A DNA stretch of 64,000 nucleotides. It comes from Argyresthia goedartella (lineage: Eukaryota; Arthropoda; Insecta; Lepidoptera; Argyresthiidae). Below, one piece after another: positions 41,595 to 52,540 of the stretch (its first letter is position 1; the number at the start of each line of letters is the position of its first letter). The DNA is taken from assembly GCA_949825045.1 (NCBI GenBank), contig OX463835.1, forward strand, positions 18,927,201-18,991,200, written 5' to 3'. The notes under the pieces are model-generated. The model was not told where the DNA came from and ran no database searches. It saw only the letters and a list, made by a program, of their open reading frames with translations. Both the position numbers and the translations under genes were made by a program.

Positions 41595-43479
41595 ACGAGA
41601 CAGAGCCAAGTGTAAATACCGTAAGAACCCGACAGATGACAATTTCCTTTCTTACAAATGTCTTCGCAACCGCTGCAACCGTCTCTGTCGTGATGCTAAG
41701 CGTCGGCACATCCACGAGAGTATTGAAAGTTATACACCAGCTCAGGTGTGGAAGTTTCTAAAAACACTTGGCATAGGTAAGACTCAGGACTTTCATGCTG
41801 GTAATGTAGATCTCAACGGTCTCAACCAGTTCCTTTCTACCCCACCTGTTGTGATGGATCCCATTGTCAAACAAGCCACTCTTCAGAGCCTGCGCTCTAA
41901 GTCCTTACCCGACACCACACCATTCAACTTGAGCAATGTTGAAATCTATGCGGTCAAGAAGGCGGTACTAGCAGTGAGCTCTAAAGCCGTAGGTGATGAT
42001 AAAATCTGCCTTAAAATGCTTTTAACAATCCTGGATGAACTACTGCCAGCTATTACACATGTTATAAATTTTTCCCTATCGAATGGCATCTTCCCCACCA
42101 TGTGGAAAAAAGCATTAGTCATCCCGCTCCCTAAAACTTCCAGTCCCACCTCTTTTAAAGAGTATCGACCTATTTCAATCCTACCCATCCTCTCCAAAGT
42201 CCTTGAATCCATTGTCCATACCCAGCTCTCTTCTTACCTTCTCTCAAACAATCTGCTGAACATGTACCAGTCAGGATTCAGACCGGGTCATAGCACCGTC
42301 ACGGCTCTCATGAAAGTCACAGATGATATCCAGGTAGCCATGGACCGCAAACAGCTTTCCGTGCTTGCTTTACTTGACTTCAGTAGTGCCTTCAACTGCG
42401 TAGATTTTGACATTCTCGTTGAGCTTCTCAGATCTCTGAACGTCTCCTCCTTCTCTGCTAGCTGGTTCGACTCTTATTTGAGGGATCGGCAACAGCGTAT
42501 CAGGTCGGAAGAGATATCCACTGAATGGTGTGACCTCTCTACAGGCGTCCCTCAAGGTGGTATTCTTTCTCCTCTTCTATTCTCGATCTTTATCAACACC
42601 ATCTCGGACGTCCTGTCCTCCTCATATCATCTTTACGCTGATGATCTCCAGATTTATCGCCACTTCTCTCTCAACGATGCACACTCTGCTGTGGAGGCAC
42701 TCAACGCTGATCTTGAGGGAATAAGAAGTTGGGCTTCATCCTTCGGACTCCTGGTCAACCCGAGCAAGTCCCAGGCCATGATAATAGGTACTAGACATTC
42801 TCTTAACTTGTTGCAGCAACATCCCATTCCATCTGTCACTTTTAATGGTACCACAATCGTATATAGCGATAAAGTTAAAAACCTGGGTCTAATCTTCGAC
42901 AACCAGTTGTCCTGGTCATCGCATGTCAATGAGGTAAGTCGCCGAGTATTTTCTACCTTTCACTCTCTCAGGAGACTTCAGTACTTTTTGCCTCGACATA
43001 CCAAAATCACTCTTGCTCAATCTCTCATTCTACCCCTCATCGATTACGCTGATGTCTGCTGGGTCAGTGCTAACGAAGAACTACTGAACAAACTCGAACG
43101 ACTTCAAAATCTCGGGATTCGGTTTATCTTCGGGCTGCGCAAATACGACCATGTGTCACAACATCGCAGGGAGTTGAAGTGGCTGCCGATTCGTCTTCGT
43201 CGGGATTCACACATCCTCAATTTCCTCTACAACATTTTACGTAATCCACGCTACCCAACTTTCTTACGAGACAGTTTTCAACTTCTTTCTTCCAGCAGAC
43301 CTCGGAGAACTCACGCAGTTTCCATGCTCACAACTCCACAGCATAACACCGCTTACTATGAGAACGGGTTTAGAGCCCGGGCCATTCGGTTGTGGAATGC
43401 ACTCCCCTGCACCATCAGGGACAGTCCTAATCTGAATATCTTTAAAAGTCGTGTGAAGAGACATTACCTCTCCCTTTAG
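41595..43479 (+). CDS. LINE-D ORF2, C-terminal about 627 codons (RT)
   Basis: Open from the truncation point to the stop at 43479 with no lesion. It begins in the linker between endonuclease and RT. RT motifs in order: KALVIPLPKTSSPTSFKEYRPIS, GFRPGHSTVTAL, LALLDFSSAFNCVDFD, STGVPQGGILSPLLFSIF, HLYADDLQIY (catalytic), NPSKSQAMIIG and KNLGLIFDNQLSW. A C-terminal region follows (RLQNLGIRFIFGLRKYDHVS, and FRARAIRLWNALP). The endonuclease and ORF1 were never copied, so it is not autonomous. The lack of stops suggests a young copy. LINE clade not assigned. Confidence 0.88.
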
Positions 43480-43770
43480 AGTTATAGGTAGTATGCATGT
43501 AAGTATGTATTAGTATAGTGTATAAAATAGTATTTGTAGTATATAATAAGTATTTAGTATATTATTATAGTTATTATTTAATTTATTTAATTTAATATTT
43601 TATATATTGTACACATAGGTCTACCCCTGCTCAACCATCAACTTTTCCCTTGTTTGCCTGGTTTGCTGGAAGAGATCTCTTATTAGAGATAAGCTCGCCT
43701 TTGTACACTTTTTTATGTAACTCTTGTTTTTTTGTTTGATTTGTGTGCAATAAAGAAATTATGAAATTAT
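41595..43770 (+). mobile_element. LINE-D, 5'-truncated with intact RT frame
   Basis: A non-LTR retrotransposon tail flanked by GAGACAC (41588-41594 and 43771-43777). Its 3' UTR ends AATAAAGAAATTATGAAATTAT, a short GAAATTAT tandem tail. It is inserted in the 5' flank of piggyBac-1. Confidence 0.85.
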
Positions 43771-43777
43771 GAGACAC

Positions 43778-44149
43778 TACTTTCGCTGCGGCATTTTACG
43801 ATCAGCTGATTTGTAGTGTTGCCAGTCGTTTAAGTTATTTTTCTACTTAATAAGTAATAGGATTGCCACAATATAAAAAGTAGTTTTAGTAATATTTGAT
43901 GATTTCAAGAGCTCAAGATTTTTTTGAATTTACTGTATTATACTTCATACATTGTCAAATTAAGGGTTAACTACATTCCCTTTTTTTGTTGTTTGTAAGG
44001 ATTGTTTTTTATTTGGTGAAAGGTTTTTAGCCATTATTTAATAAATATGTATTATAATAAAATATTGAAAACAAATGTATAACCGTTCTAGCTCAAGTGT
44101 GAATAAGGACTAGTAATTTATTTAGGTAATTAGCATTTATAAAAGATTC
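43778..44149. other. AT-rich spacer, no gene seen
   Basis: Between the LINE-D duplication and the Polinton integrase. GGGTTAAC near 43966 could mark a piggyBac end (TTAA target), but I found no matching left end. Confidence 0.4.
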
Positions 44150-45306
44150 GTCTTCTTAATCCAACTGTTTTCCTCTGCAGACAAACCTAGCCATTTAACA
44201 AATAAGTTATTTCCTTTTCTTTCAAAACCTTTTCTATCAAATAAATATTAAGATGCATGGTTTTTTGAATTTCTTGCGCATAGAAAGCTCCTAGTATTGG
44301 TCGTTGCTTAGTGTCCTTTAAAAGGTATGTGACAGGATTTGTATTTTGTACTTTATCAATTTTGAAGATTTCGATTGACAACACTACATTCCACGACATT
44401 TATAAACCGTACACTTATAAACGGTATCGTACGATATCGCAGGATAATAAAGTGCCTAATGTTTAGAGCAAGTTTCACAAGTACTTGATAACACCTTATG
44501 ACATATCGTAAATTTTACATCTGTCATATTTGATTTATCCACAACTGTTAAAGTTCCCCTTAGGCCGACCTGCACCAGATTTTATACAGCTGCTAAATAC
44601 AGTTCTATGTTAATTAGGAACCTGGCTGACAGGCAATGACCTTGTCCTGCTTTACTACGAGTTTAGCGGCTTTCCTAAGTCTGGTGTAAGTCGGCCTTAG
44701 ACTTGTAAAATTGGAACTTGGTGCGCTAAGGATAGTTTGTTAGGGTCCCGTATATCCTTTTGCAAACACTCATTTATATTTGCTTATACGAACAAAATCA
44801 CCAACTCTAAATTTACGATATTTGTCTCTATGTTTCGTTGAGTGCATTGTTCTATACCTTTTCAGAAAAAAAACTTTGTTTTTATGATTGACGTCATTCG
44901 GCATTGCACCAATTGTTCTATGATATGTGGAATTATATTTTGGTACTATATTTTCAAGGGCACTATCACACCATTTGTAGTTACCTTGTAAGCTGAATAA
45001 TTTATATAACTTATTTTTCAGCGTCCTTATAAGTCTTTCTACTATAGACGCTTTTTTAGTAGAATATGTGGAGTAGTGGTTTATATTATATTTTTTCATT
45101 AGTTGTTGAAAATCAGAATTATAAAACTGTTCCTAAATCTGTCTGTAAATTCTTAGGCACACGACCTTTTTCCAGTAATGATTTAAATGCATCTGTAACA
45201 ACCTGTTTATTTTTGGATCTGAGAGGAAAACCCCATGCATATTTGGAGAATGTGTCTATAATAGTCAAAATGTATTTATTTTGCAAGTTTTCATTCTCAT
45301 AACAGG
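44150..45306 (-). pseudogene. Polinton integrase (retrovirus-like, with chromodomain), decayed
   Basis: Minus-strand pieces in several frames. At 45306-45119 the catalytic core starts (YILTIIDTFSKYAWGFPL, with the first Asp, then LQTDLGT with the second). At 45099-44770 come the glutamate region (KKASIVERLIRTLKNK), KWCDSALENIVPKYNSTYHRTIG, and a C-terminal fold with RKFRVGDFVRISKYK. At 44399-44187 there is the chromodomain-type part (FKIDKVQNTNPVTYLL, VEKVLKEKE). Frameshifts separate them. This is the integrase that inserts Polintons, and it ties the capsid genes at 2.5-14.8 kb to one original element. LINE-A cuts its N-terminus at about 45306. Confidence 0.88.
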
Positions 45307-45843
45307 GCGCCACTGAACCAAGCCGTTAACATCGTCTCCGTATATAAAAATCGAAATTAATAGTAAATGATACGTTTTAAGTGACAAATTACTACTATAG
45401 TGAAAAACAAAGTGTTTTTGATCTGGTACCGCGATTTTGTTTCACAAAAACTATAAATAGTGCTATAATATCGTGTAAATATTGCGATCTGTACTCAAGG
45501 ACAATTTAAGATATTTAACAACAAAGTGACAGAGTTTGAAACAAAAGTGACCATCCAGAGCTGCTTATGATACTTCAATAGAATTGCGGTGTTGTATTAT
45601 CAATCATTTATCACAGTGTTAAACTGCAAAGGTGCAAAACCTAACCTGCAAATGCTCAAAATTGCAAGTCACTAACGACGACTGCGATCGATCATATAGC
45701 GCCATCTAGCGTCAAGTAGCGGAAAACCTGCAACACTAACTACAATGCTGACAATTACAGTTTCGCTACGCGGCCACAGATGCCACCACCAACGAATTAC
45801 GCCAACGCCATCTACCGCTGAATAGCAGTCCAGTGACACCAAA
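45307..45843 (+). promoter_or_regulatory. LINE-A 5' UTR with repeated GCGCCATCTAGCG-type motifs
   Basis: Untranslated region expected to hold the internal promoter. AGCGCCATCTAGCG at about 45699 and CGCCATCTACCG at about 45806 contain, in reverse, AGATGGCG, the core known from insect CTCF sites. No gene. Confidence 0.5.
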
Positions 45844-47337
45844 ATGAAGTGCATCGAATGTCAGGGAGATTTACCTTACTCTACAGAGTTGCTTAGTTGC
45901 GTCACATGCAGTGGCACATATCATTATAGCTGCGCAAACATCACCACAGCGTTCTATATGGCGAACATTGCTACTCTTCTTAACACTTTTGAATGCCGAA
46001 CATGTAACGCCGACGGTGTGCACACACGAACGGTTGAACTCCGTGCTTCGGACGCTCAGTCAAATGATTTAAATGGCAGTTCTCCTTGTCCGGAACAGGT
46101 CGAATCAAATAACATCACACATAGAAATCCGAGAAAGCTACGTGTAGAGTCGAACGAGCCATACTTAGACCGGTCCTATCAGAGTTTACCTAATGTGAGT
46201 TTAAATAACAATCATGAACTACAAGACCTTCGAGAATTGCTTATTAGACTTCGCACAGAAAACGGCATAGCAAACAAAGAAAATGAGAATTTGATATCTG
46301 AGAACGCCGAATTGACTAATGAGATCAAAACATACAAGAAAATAATTAACCTATACAAAGCAGTGGGTTATGGAGGACTTCAGGGCGTATCAACAAGATG
46401 TCCCGTGGCTGTCGCGCCCAAATACTTCACGCCCCAGTATCGTAGCATCAGGCCAAACATGTTGCGTATTGGCTACCCCAGAACATTCACAAATAATGTC
46501 GTCAAGAGGGATCTTAATAGTTCATTCACAGAGTGCGTATCGACGCCCAGCTCATTATATACTGCAACACAAATACAAAAGCCACGAAAGCCCGACATGT
46601 CTTCATTGCAACACAATGAACCTGATTCAAATAATACTGCGGTGATCGCAAATAAAACAGATGAAAAAAATAACAATTCTGCGTGCAGATGCCCCAAAGA
46701 CGACGAACGACTCGATGTGACTGGCCAAGATTTGAAACGGAGAATCCTGTTATTGGCGGATGAAATGGGTACAGGGTTAAATAAAACGCTGAGTAAACTG
46801 TTAGGGAACAATTATTGTGTCGAGTCAATAATTAAACCAAACGCCACTCTAGAAAAATTCGTTGAATCATGTGCCTCTCTTTTCAAAAAATATAGTAGTA
46901 AAGATACTGTAATAATAACGGCTGGATGTAATGATAAAGATCCATTAAACCTCCAGTCTATGTTGTACTGTAGTTTAAAAAAACTGGCCCATACTAATAT
47001 TATAGTGTGCAATATCAATATAAGCAAACACTTGAATGAAAAGAAAGTCAATAGCACGTTCCAGCATGTGTGCTCTCGCTTTTCACACACGACTTATCTA
47101 GAGTTGTGCAGCTTCGAAGAAAGCTGGGCTAGGAAGTTCAACAAGTCAAATGCTTGTAGATATCTTCTGAGGAAAATTCTTAAACTTAATAACAAATATG
47201 ATTGGAATCAATATTTAAATACTGAAAATATAACATATTCTCCAAAGCCGGTGCAGTTCAATGTGGGTACTCAAACAGACCTTGATCAAAACTCCATAGT
47301 TTCTACATTCCACGAGCGTAAGCAGGATTTTATCTAG
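45844..47337 (+). CDS. LINE-A ORF1 protein (497 aa): PHD-like finger, coiled coil, esterase-like domain
   Basis: The RNA-binding/accessory protein of a LINE. Residues 3-57 form a PHD-type C4HC3 finger (CIECQGDL, CVTCSGTYHYSC, CRTC). Residues about 125-170 are coiled-coil-like (LRELLIRLRTENGIANKENE). Residues about 297-430 resemble the SGNH-esterase-like domain found in ORF1 of CR1-like LINEs (RRILLLADEMGTGL, then VIITAGCNDKD). The usual GDS catalytic serine block reads ADE here, so hydrolase activity is doubtful. The frame is intact from ATG 45844, which follows the 5' UTR, to the stop at 47337. ORF2 follows within about 40 bases. Confidence 0.8.
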   Translation: MKCIECQGDLPYSTELLSCVTCSGTYHYSCANITTAFYMANIATLLNTFECRTCNADGVHTRTVELRASDAQSNDLNGSSPCPEQVESNNITHRNPRKLRVESNEPYLDRSYQSLPNVSLNNNHELQDLRELLIRLRTENGIANKENENLISENAELTNEIKTYKKIINLYKAVGYGGLQGVSTRCPVAVAPKYFTPQYRSIRPNMLRIGYPRTFTNNVVKRDLNSSFTECVSTPSSLYTATQIQKPRKPDMSSLQHNEPDSNNTAVIANKTDEKNNNSACRCPKDDERLDVTGQDLKRRILLLADEMGTGLNKTLSKLLGNNYCVESIIKPNATLEKFVESCASLFKKYSSKDTVIITAGCNDKDPLNLQSMLYCSLKKLAHTNIIVCNINISKHLNEKKVNSTFQHVCSRFSHTTYLELCSFEESWARKFNKSNACRYLLRKILKLNNKYDWNQYLNTENITYSPKPVQFNVGTQTDLDQNSIVSTFHERKQDFI

Positions 47338-47369
47338 ATAGTCACAAAGAATTACATGTTTCTGGTAAA

Positions 47370-49609
47370 AAGATTGCACATGTGAACATCCAAAGCCTCA
47401 ATCCTTATAAGCTGTCTATGTTGGAGGTGTGGCTTGCCATCACAGAATTCAAGAAGATCTATTTAGAATACATATACCAGGTTTTAAATTGGTTAGCAGC
47501 TTTTGTCGGGAAAAAAGGACCAGTAAGGGTGGTTGTTGCATTTACATACGAGAGAATACTCTATTAACCGAGATGTCAACAATAAATGGCTTTTCTGTCC
47601 AAAATATATTTGAAATCTGTGGTGTTAATCTGTCCGGGTATTATGTGCTTTGTGTCTACAGGCCAAAAACTATAAAAGACGACAATTTTTTTAATTATAT
47701 GGAGAATGTTATGAATTATTTTTTCAAATTCAGGGACCGCAGAGTGTTTCTTTGTGGCGACTTCAACATTAATACTCTCACAGACTCAGAAGAATCAAAT
47801 GAGTTCAAAAGTTTACTTCTGTCTTTTAGGATGAAGCTGGTCATATCGGTACCTACTCGTATAACGAACCACAGCCGTACATGTATAGATAATATTATAT
47901 CCAATGGAGAGCTGACCGATCCACATGTCTTAGAATAGAATTAGGTTTGTCTGATCACACACCTCAATATGCCTCCCTTAATATTCCAGTACGAAAGACT
48001 CAGACGAAATAAACAGGTTCGAGTTTTAGGTGATGAACGCTTACAAAAGCTACAGGAGGATTTGTTAACAATATCATGGAAGGATGTATATGGTGAAAAG
48101 GACTTCAATAATAGTTTTAATATTTTTCAGGGTTTTCTAGCCAAGTCATTTGAGCGTAACTGCCCACTGATAAGAGTAAGGGGGGATATCGAAAAACGTG
48201 CTAAAGACTGGCTCACGCAGGGCATAAAAAAATCATGCGAAAAAAAAGAGACCTTTTTACTTCCTCTAAACTCTCTAAAAACGCTGATGATTTCAAGCAC
48301 TTTAAGATTTACTCAACTATTCAGAAAAGCGCAATAGAAAAGTCTGAAAGAATGTGCAATAATAACATAATATCATCTTCTCACGATAAAGTTAGAGCTA
48401 CTTGGGGCCAAATAAACACACATATAAATGGAGCGCAACATGGACATATAAGAGACTATACGGGTATTACGGATAAAGCTCGTGTAGCTGACAGTACCTA
48501 TGATGCTGCTAACTTGTTTAACGTCCACTTTACAAATACATCTGCTACCTCACGTAAACCAGAACACCTATATTTACCACCCTTTCATAAAAATTCCATG
48601 TTTGTCTCGCCTGTTTGCGCTCATGAATTACACAGAGTCATGAAAAAGCTCAAAAACAAAAAGTCAAGTGGGTACGATGGTATATCAATAATAGTTCTTA
48701 AGTACATACTAAATGCTATAGCAGGCCTTCTAATCTTTCTATTAAATCGATCTCTGAGTGAGGGAATATTTCCAACTATATTAAAAGGCACATGTCAAAC
48801 CATTTCATAAAGGTGGAGACAGGTTGGACGTCGGGAAGTACAGACCGATTTCCCTGCTTCCAGCACTGTCCAAAATATTTGAGAAGGTTATGTCTGAAAA
48901 ACTGAGGGTCTTCTTGTGTTCTGAAAAGATTATAGCAAGTGAACAATTTGGCTTTCAAAAGGAGTTATCTACTATAGACGCTATATTTGATTTGGCTGAC
49001 TTTGTAGCTGAATCTCTTGACGACAATCAAAATGTTATGACCGTCTTGCTTGACTTGTCCAAGGCTTTTGACCATGTGGACCATAGCATTATGCAGGACA
49101 TATTAAATAGATTTGGTTTACGAGGCGAAGTCTCTAGATGGTTTAAATCTTATTTGGAGGATCGGCATCAGAGTGTAATATTGTCCAGTATTGATGAACA
49201 GAATACCCTCCAGGAAATAGCATCAAGTAGTCGACCGATCACAGTCGGTGTCCCGCAGGGCAGTATTTTGGGTCCAACATTGTTTCTGCTGTATGTAAAT
49301 CATCTGCCATCCGTCATTAAAAATAAAGTTATTTTATTTGCGGATGATGTAACAGTTTTTTTCAAGTTCAAACGTGGTGATTACGCAAATTTACCTGAAG
49401 TCATAAATACAACTGTTGGCATATTGATCAATTGGTTTAATCGGCTCAACTTAAACACAAACGTCAGTAAAACAAAATTGTTGTATTTCCGCAATTATAA
49501 TACTCATGTGCCACATCTAGACATCGAACACAATAACAATAAAATAGAGTTCGTACCTCATGCTAAATTTCTGGGCATTTGCATAGATTGCAACCTTAAC
49601 ACGTCCTAC
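47370..49609 (+). pseudogene. LINE-A ORF2 (endonuclease and reverse transcriptase), broken
   Basis: The endonuclease starts with HVNIQSLNPYKLSMLE, shifts frame near 47505, and shows VFLCGDFNINTL (47746-47785). It breaks near 47938 and again near 48250. The RT is seen with KPFHKGGD-type codons near 48810, VGKYRPISLLPALSKIFEK, LDLSKAFDHVDHS, GVPQGSILGPTLFLLY, FADDVTVFF (catalytic) and KFLGICID. The frame then runs into inserted DNA at about 49610. At least four frame changes; not functional. Confidence 0.85.
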
Positions 49610-49997
49610 GCCTCGTCGGGCACAGGTCTCCGACAATTAATTAGACTTTGTCGCCATACAAAAATTAGTGATCTGGTCAAATTTTGCCATCGTGTTTTAC
49701 TTACAATATTGATATATTTAAGGTTAAAGTACGTATTGCATATAATCGGCACTGTTTTACAATGCTACTTCTGGAGTAAAAGGTGTCGGAGACCAGTACC
49801 CGACGCGGCCCTCGTGAAAGAAATTTCGCATTTCCGTTGCTAAGCGCCACGCGGGTCTCACTGTCGGCCCCCCGCCCGCTACTCCCGCACATCCCCTTTC
49901 TTCCGCGCCCGCGTTTATCTAGTCGCTCCCATGTCACCACGCGGAACGCAAGTGCTTCTTACGAATTTATCTCTACTAACGCGCGTTTTCCAAAAGT
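49610..49997. other. GC-rich block with repeated GTGCCCGACGCGGCC motifs
   Basis: No gene. GTCGGAGACC.GT.CCCGACG occurs directly at about 49786-49805 and inverted at about 49613-49637. Related copies are near 63046-63076 and 63100-63118. It lies between the LINE-A break and the piggyBac-2 gene and may be a transposon end. Confidence 0.5.
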
Positions 49998-51463
49998 ATG
50001 GAATATTTTGAAGAGTTTGAGATAACGCAAGAAGATTTGTCTCAGATAGACAATATCGAAATTGATTTTCTCAATCAAAGGCTCCATTTGACTTCTGATG
50101 AGGAAGATGATAACATTTGCCGCTCGCAGCCAAATAAGCGACGTATACTATCGGATAGTGAGACCAGTGATGCCGAAATCGACCGAGCCATTGAAGCTCT
50201 ATCCGCAGAGCCATCGATGTCATCCTGGACAGAGCCTAAAGGTAACCAACGCAAAATCATTGCTTTTACCGAATGCCCTGGTTTGCCATTGAATGTTCGC
50301 ATATCAATGACTAACAAATCTCCTGCTAATTTTTATGCACTATTGGTGACGGAAGATGTTTTGAAGCAAATTGTTGAAGATACTAATGCATTTGCAATGG
50401 CTAAAATAACACGCATGGACTAAGCTACAAAATTTGCGCGCATTCGGAAATGGTCACCAACAAGTCTTGTTGAGATGAAGAAATTTATGGGCTTGGTGCT
50501 GTTCATGGGCATAGTAAAGGTGCCAAAAATTTCCGATTATTGGTCAACAGACAATATTATTGGCCAAAATTTTCCACGGACTGTGATGTCTCGTAATCGG
50601 TTTGAACTACTGCTGCAAATGCTTCACTTTTCGCAAGGAGATGAAGAACACAAAGGTGATCGACTGCATAGTGTCAGGGGCTTATTGGAGAAGTTGAATG
50701 ACAACTTCAAGAAGAATTACACTCCTGGCGAGAGCCTATGTATTGACGAGAGTGTTGTCCCATTCCGAGGGCGTCTTATTTTCCGCCAGTATAACAAACA
50801 AAAGAGGCATAAATACGGAATAAAGTTATTCAAACTTTGCACGCTTCCAGGATATACCTACAAAATAAGCATTTACGCTGGGAAAGAGAATGACAATGTC
50901 AATACCACGCCAACTAAAGTGGTAATGTTACTTTGTAAAGACCTGCTAAATAAGGGCCATACGTTGTATACCGGTAACTGGTATACCAGTGAAACATTAG
51001 CTCGGGAACTCTTGAAAAATGAGACACATCTTGTTGGAACTTTAAGGAAAAACAGAAAACACTTTCCTAAAATTGCGGTATCTACAAAGTTGAAAAAAGG
51101 CCAGTTCATTGCTAGACAGAGTCCTGACGGAATAACAGTAATGAGTTGGAAGGACAAAGGAGACGTATTAGTGCTGTCTACGAAACATTCTACACGCTTT
51201 TCGCGAGTACCCATGAAGAAACGCAATAAATGGTTTTGAAGCCTGCGATTATTGTGGATTACAATAAAGCTAAGGGTGCAGTGGACCTGTCTGATCAGAT
51301 GTCCGCATATCAGACATCCCGTAGGAAAACAGTCAAATGGTACAAAAAAAGTCGCCATTGACCTGATACTCAACATTGCTGTTGTAAATGCGTTAGTTCT
51401 GTATCAGAGTGTCACAAAGAAAACCATTCCGATTGTTGACTTGAGAAAAGAAATCATAAGGTG
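49998..51463 (+). pseudogene. piggyBac-2 transposase, decayed and truncated
   Basis: A plus-strand piggyBac transposase starting MEYFEEFEITQEDLSQID, with an acidic N-terminus. TAA at 50421-50423 interrupts an otherwise continuous frame that resumes at once. The core has LCIDESVVPFRGR (first catalytic Asp) and LYTGNWYTSETLA, where the expected second Asp (usually DN.YTS) is Gly. A frameshift near 51240 leads to GAVDLSDQM with the third Asp, then another shift near 51355. The C-terminal part is cut by BEL-B copy 2 at 51464. Unrelated in detail to piggyBac-1. Confidence 0.88.
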
Positions 51464-52001
51464 TGTTCGATTCCAAATCGATATTCGATCGATGGTTTCT
51501 GAACGGCCAATTTGAATTTGACGTTAGCTGCCAACCTAGCAGTTTTTTGACAACTGACAGACGAAAGCCCTCGCAATGTAAACGCGTATTGGTTAGGGTA
51601 TTGAAATTAAATCGCAAGCCATCTGGAATGTATTCGGGTTTCCCTCAGGATTGTCTATATAGCTGAGTGTGTTGTGGTTCCCCGAACCAGATAAAGTTCG
51701 CATTTACGTGGCCGATTGGTTTTTACCACGTAACATAACCTGTGTTGGAACACTGTGCTCATTGAAGCTGGCCCGCCAGTCATAGGAGGTTGGCTGAAGA
51801 ACCTGTCTACCAAGAAGAGCCTAGGGTGCACCCGGGCCTTGCAGAGAGACAGGAGGTTGACGGGACCGAAGCACAGACCAGGTTAGATCGACCCCAATTA
51901 CTTCAGCTCAGCGACGTTCACGCTTCTTGGCAACTGATCGTTACGCTACCTCGTAGCTGATGGGCCCCTACGAGGTCATTAGGTGCTGAGAAGCCTGAAC
52001 A
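51464..52001 (+). repeat. BEL-B copy 2, 5' LTR, 538 bp
   Basis: Alignable with the 504-bp LTR of copy 1 but with many SNPs and an extra stretch of about 35 bases near 51709-51748. Confidence 0.93.
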
Positions 52002-52540
52002 TTTTGGTAGCTAGAGCGTGGCTTCCTGAGATTTGCAGCCATCAAGGGCTCCAGGAAGGCACGATTTGGGACTATCAATCTGTAGGTATAGGCGGTTAAG
52101 TAACTTGGTTGTTCCTGTATCCACATAGATTGGTAGTATTGTAAGCTATAAGTCTATTGCTGGTAGTAGACAGACAGATATTGAATTGAAATTTGCATTG
52201 AATTACCAGTTAGTCAATCTATTAGTAGTCTAGTAATGCTATTCAATGAATGTTTTGGTTAACATAGATAGTTACATCTATTGATAGCAGGCTATTACAT
52301 TGTTTTCAATTTATAGCAATTTATAACTTGAACTAATATTGACTATCTGTGTGTGTTATAATGATAAAGGGAAACTAAATTGTATTTACAGAATTTATAT
52401 AGATATAAAACTCGGTTCCTATTGTTTAAGGAAAACAACATTGTTTAAGTTGTGGTTTAGGGTTCCCTCGTTTGGGTTGTAGACTGGAGGGTCCAATAAA
52501 ATTGAGTTACTGCAAATTGTGAGTAAGTATCGTTCCGATC
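52002..52540 (+). other. BEL-B copy 2 leader with primer-binding site
   Basis: TTTTGGTAGCTAGAGCGTGG follows the LTR; it differs from copy 1 by an inserted T. The rest is untranslated leader. Confidence 0.75.

Larger units (their letters stand above)
45307..49609 (+). mobile_element. LINE-A, 5' part with ORF1 and ORF2
   Basis: A non-LTR element with a 5' UTR (45307-45843), ORF1 and a decayed ORF2. It stops in the RT C-terminal region (KFLGICID) near 49609. A piece that fits the missing C-terminus lies at 63150-63740. The left boundary is set by the abrupt end of the Polinton integrase. Confidence 0.8.

Noticed and set aside
43958..43975. GGGTTAAC as the right end of piggyBac-1
   Set aside because: No matching TTAACCC-type left end was found near 39.0-39.2 kb.
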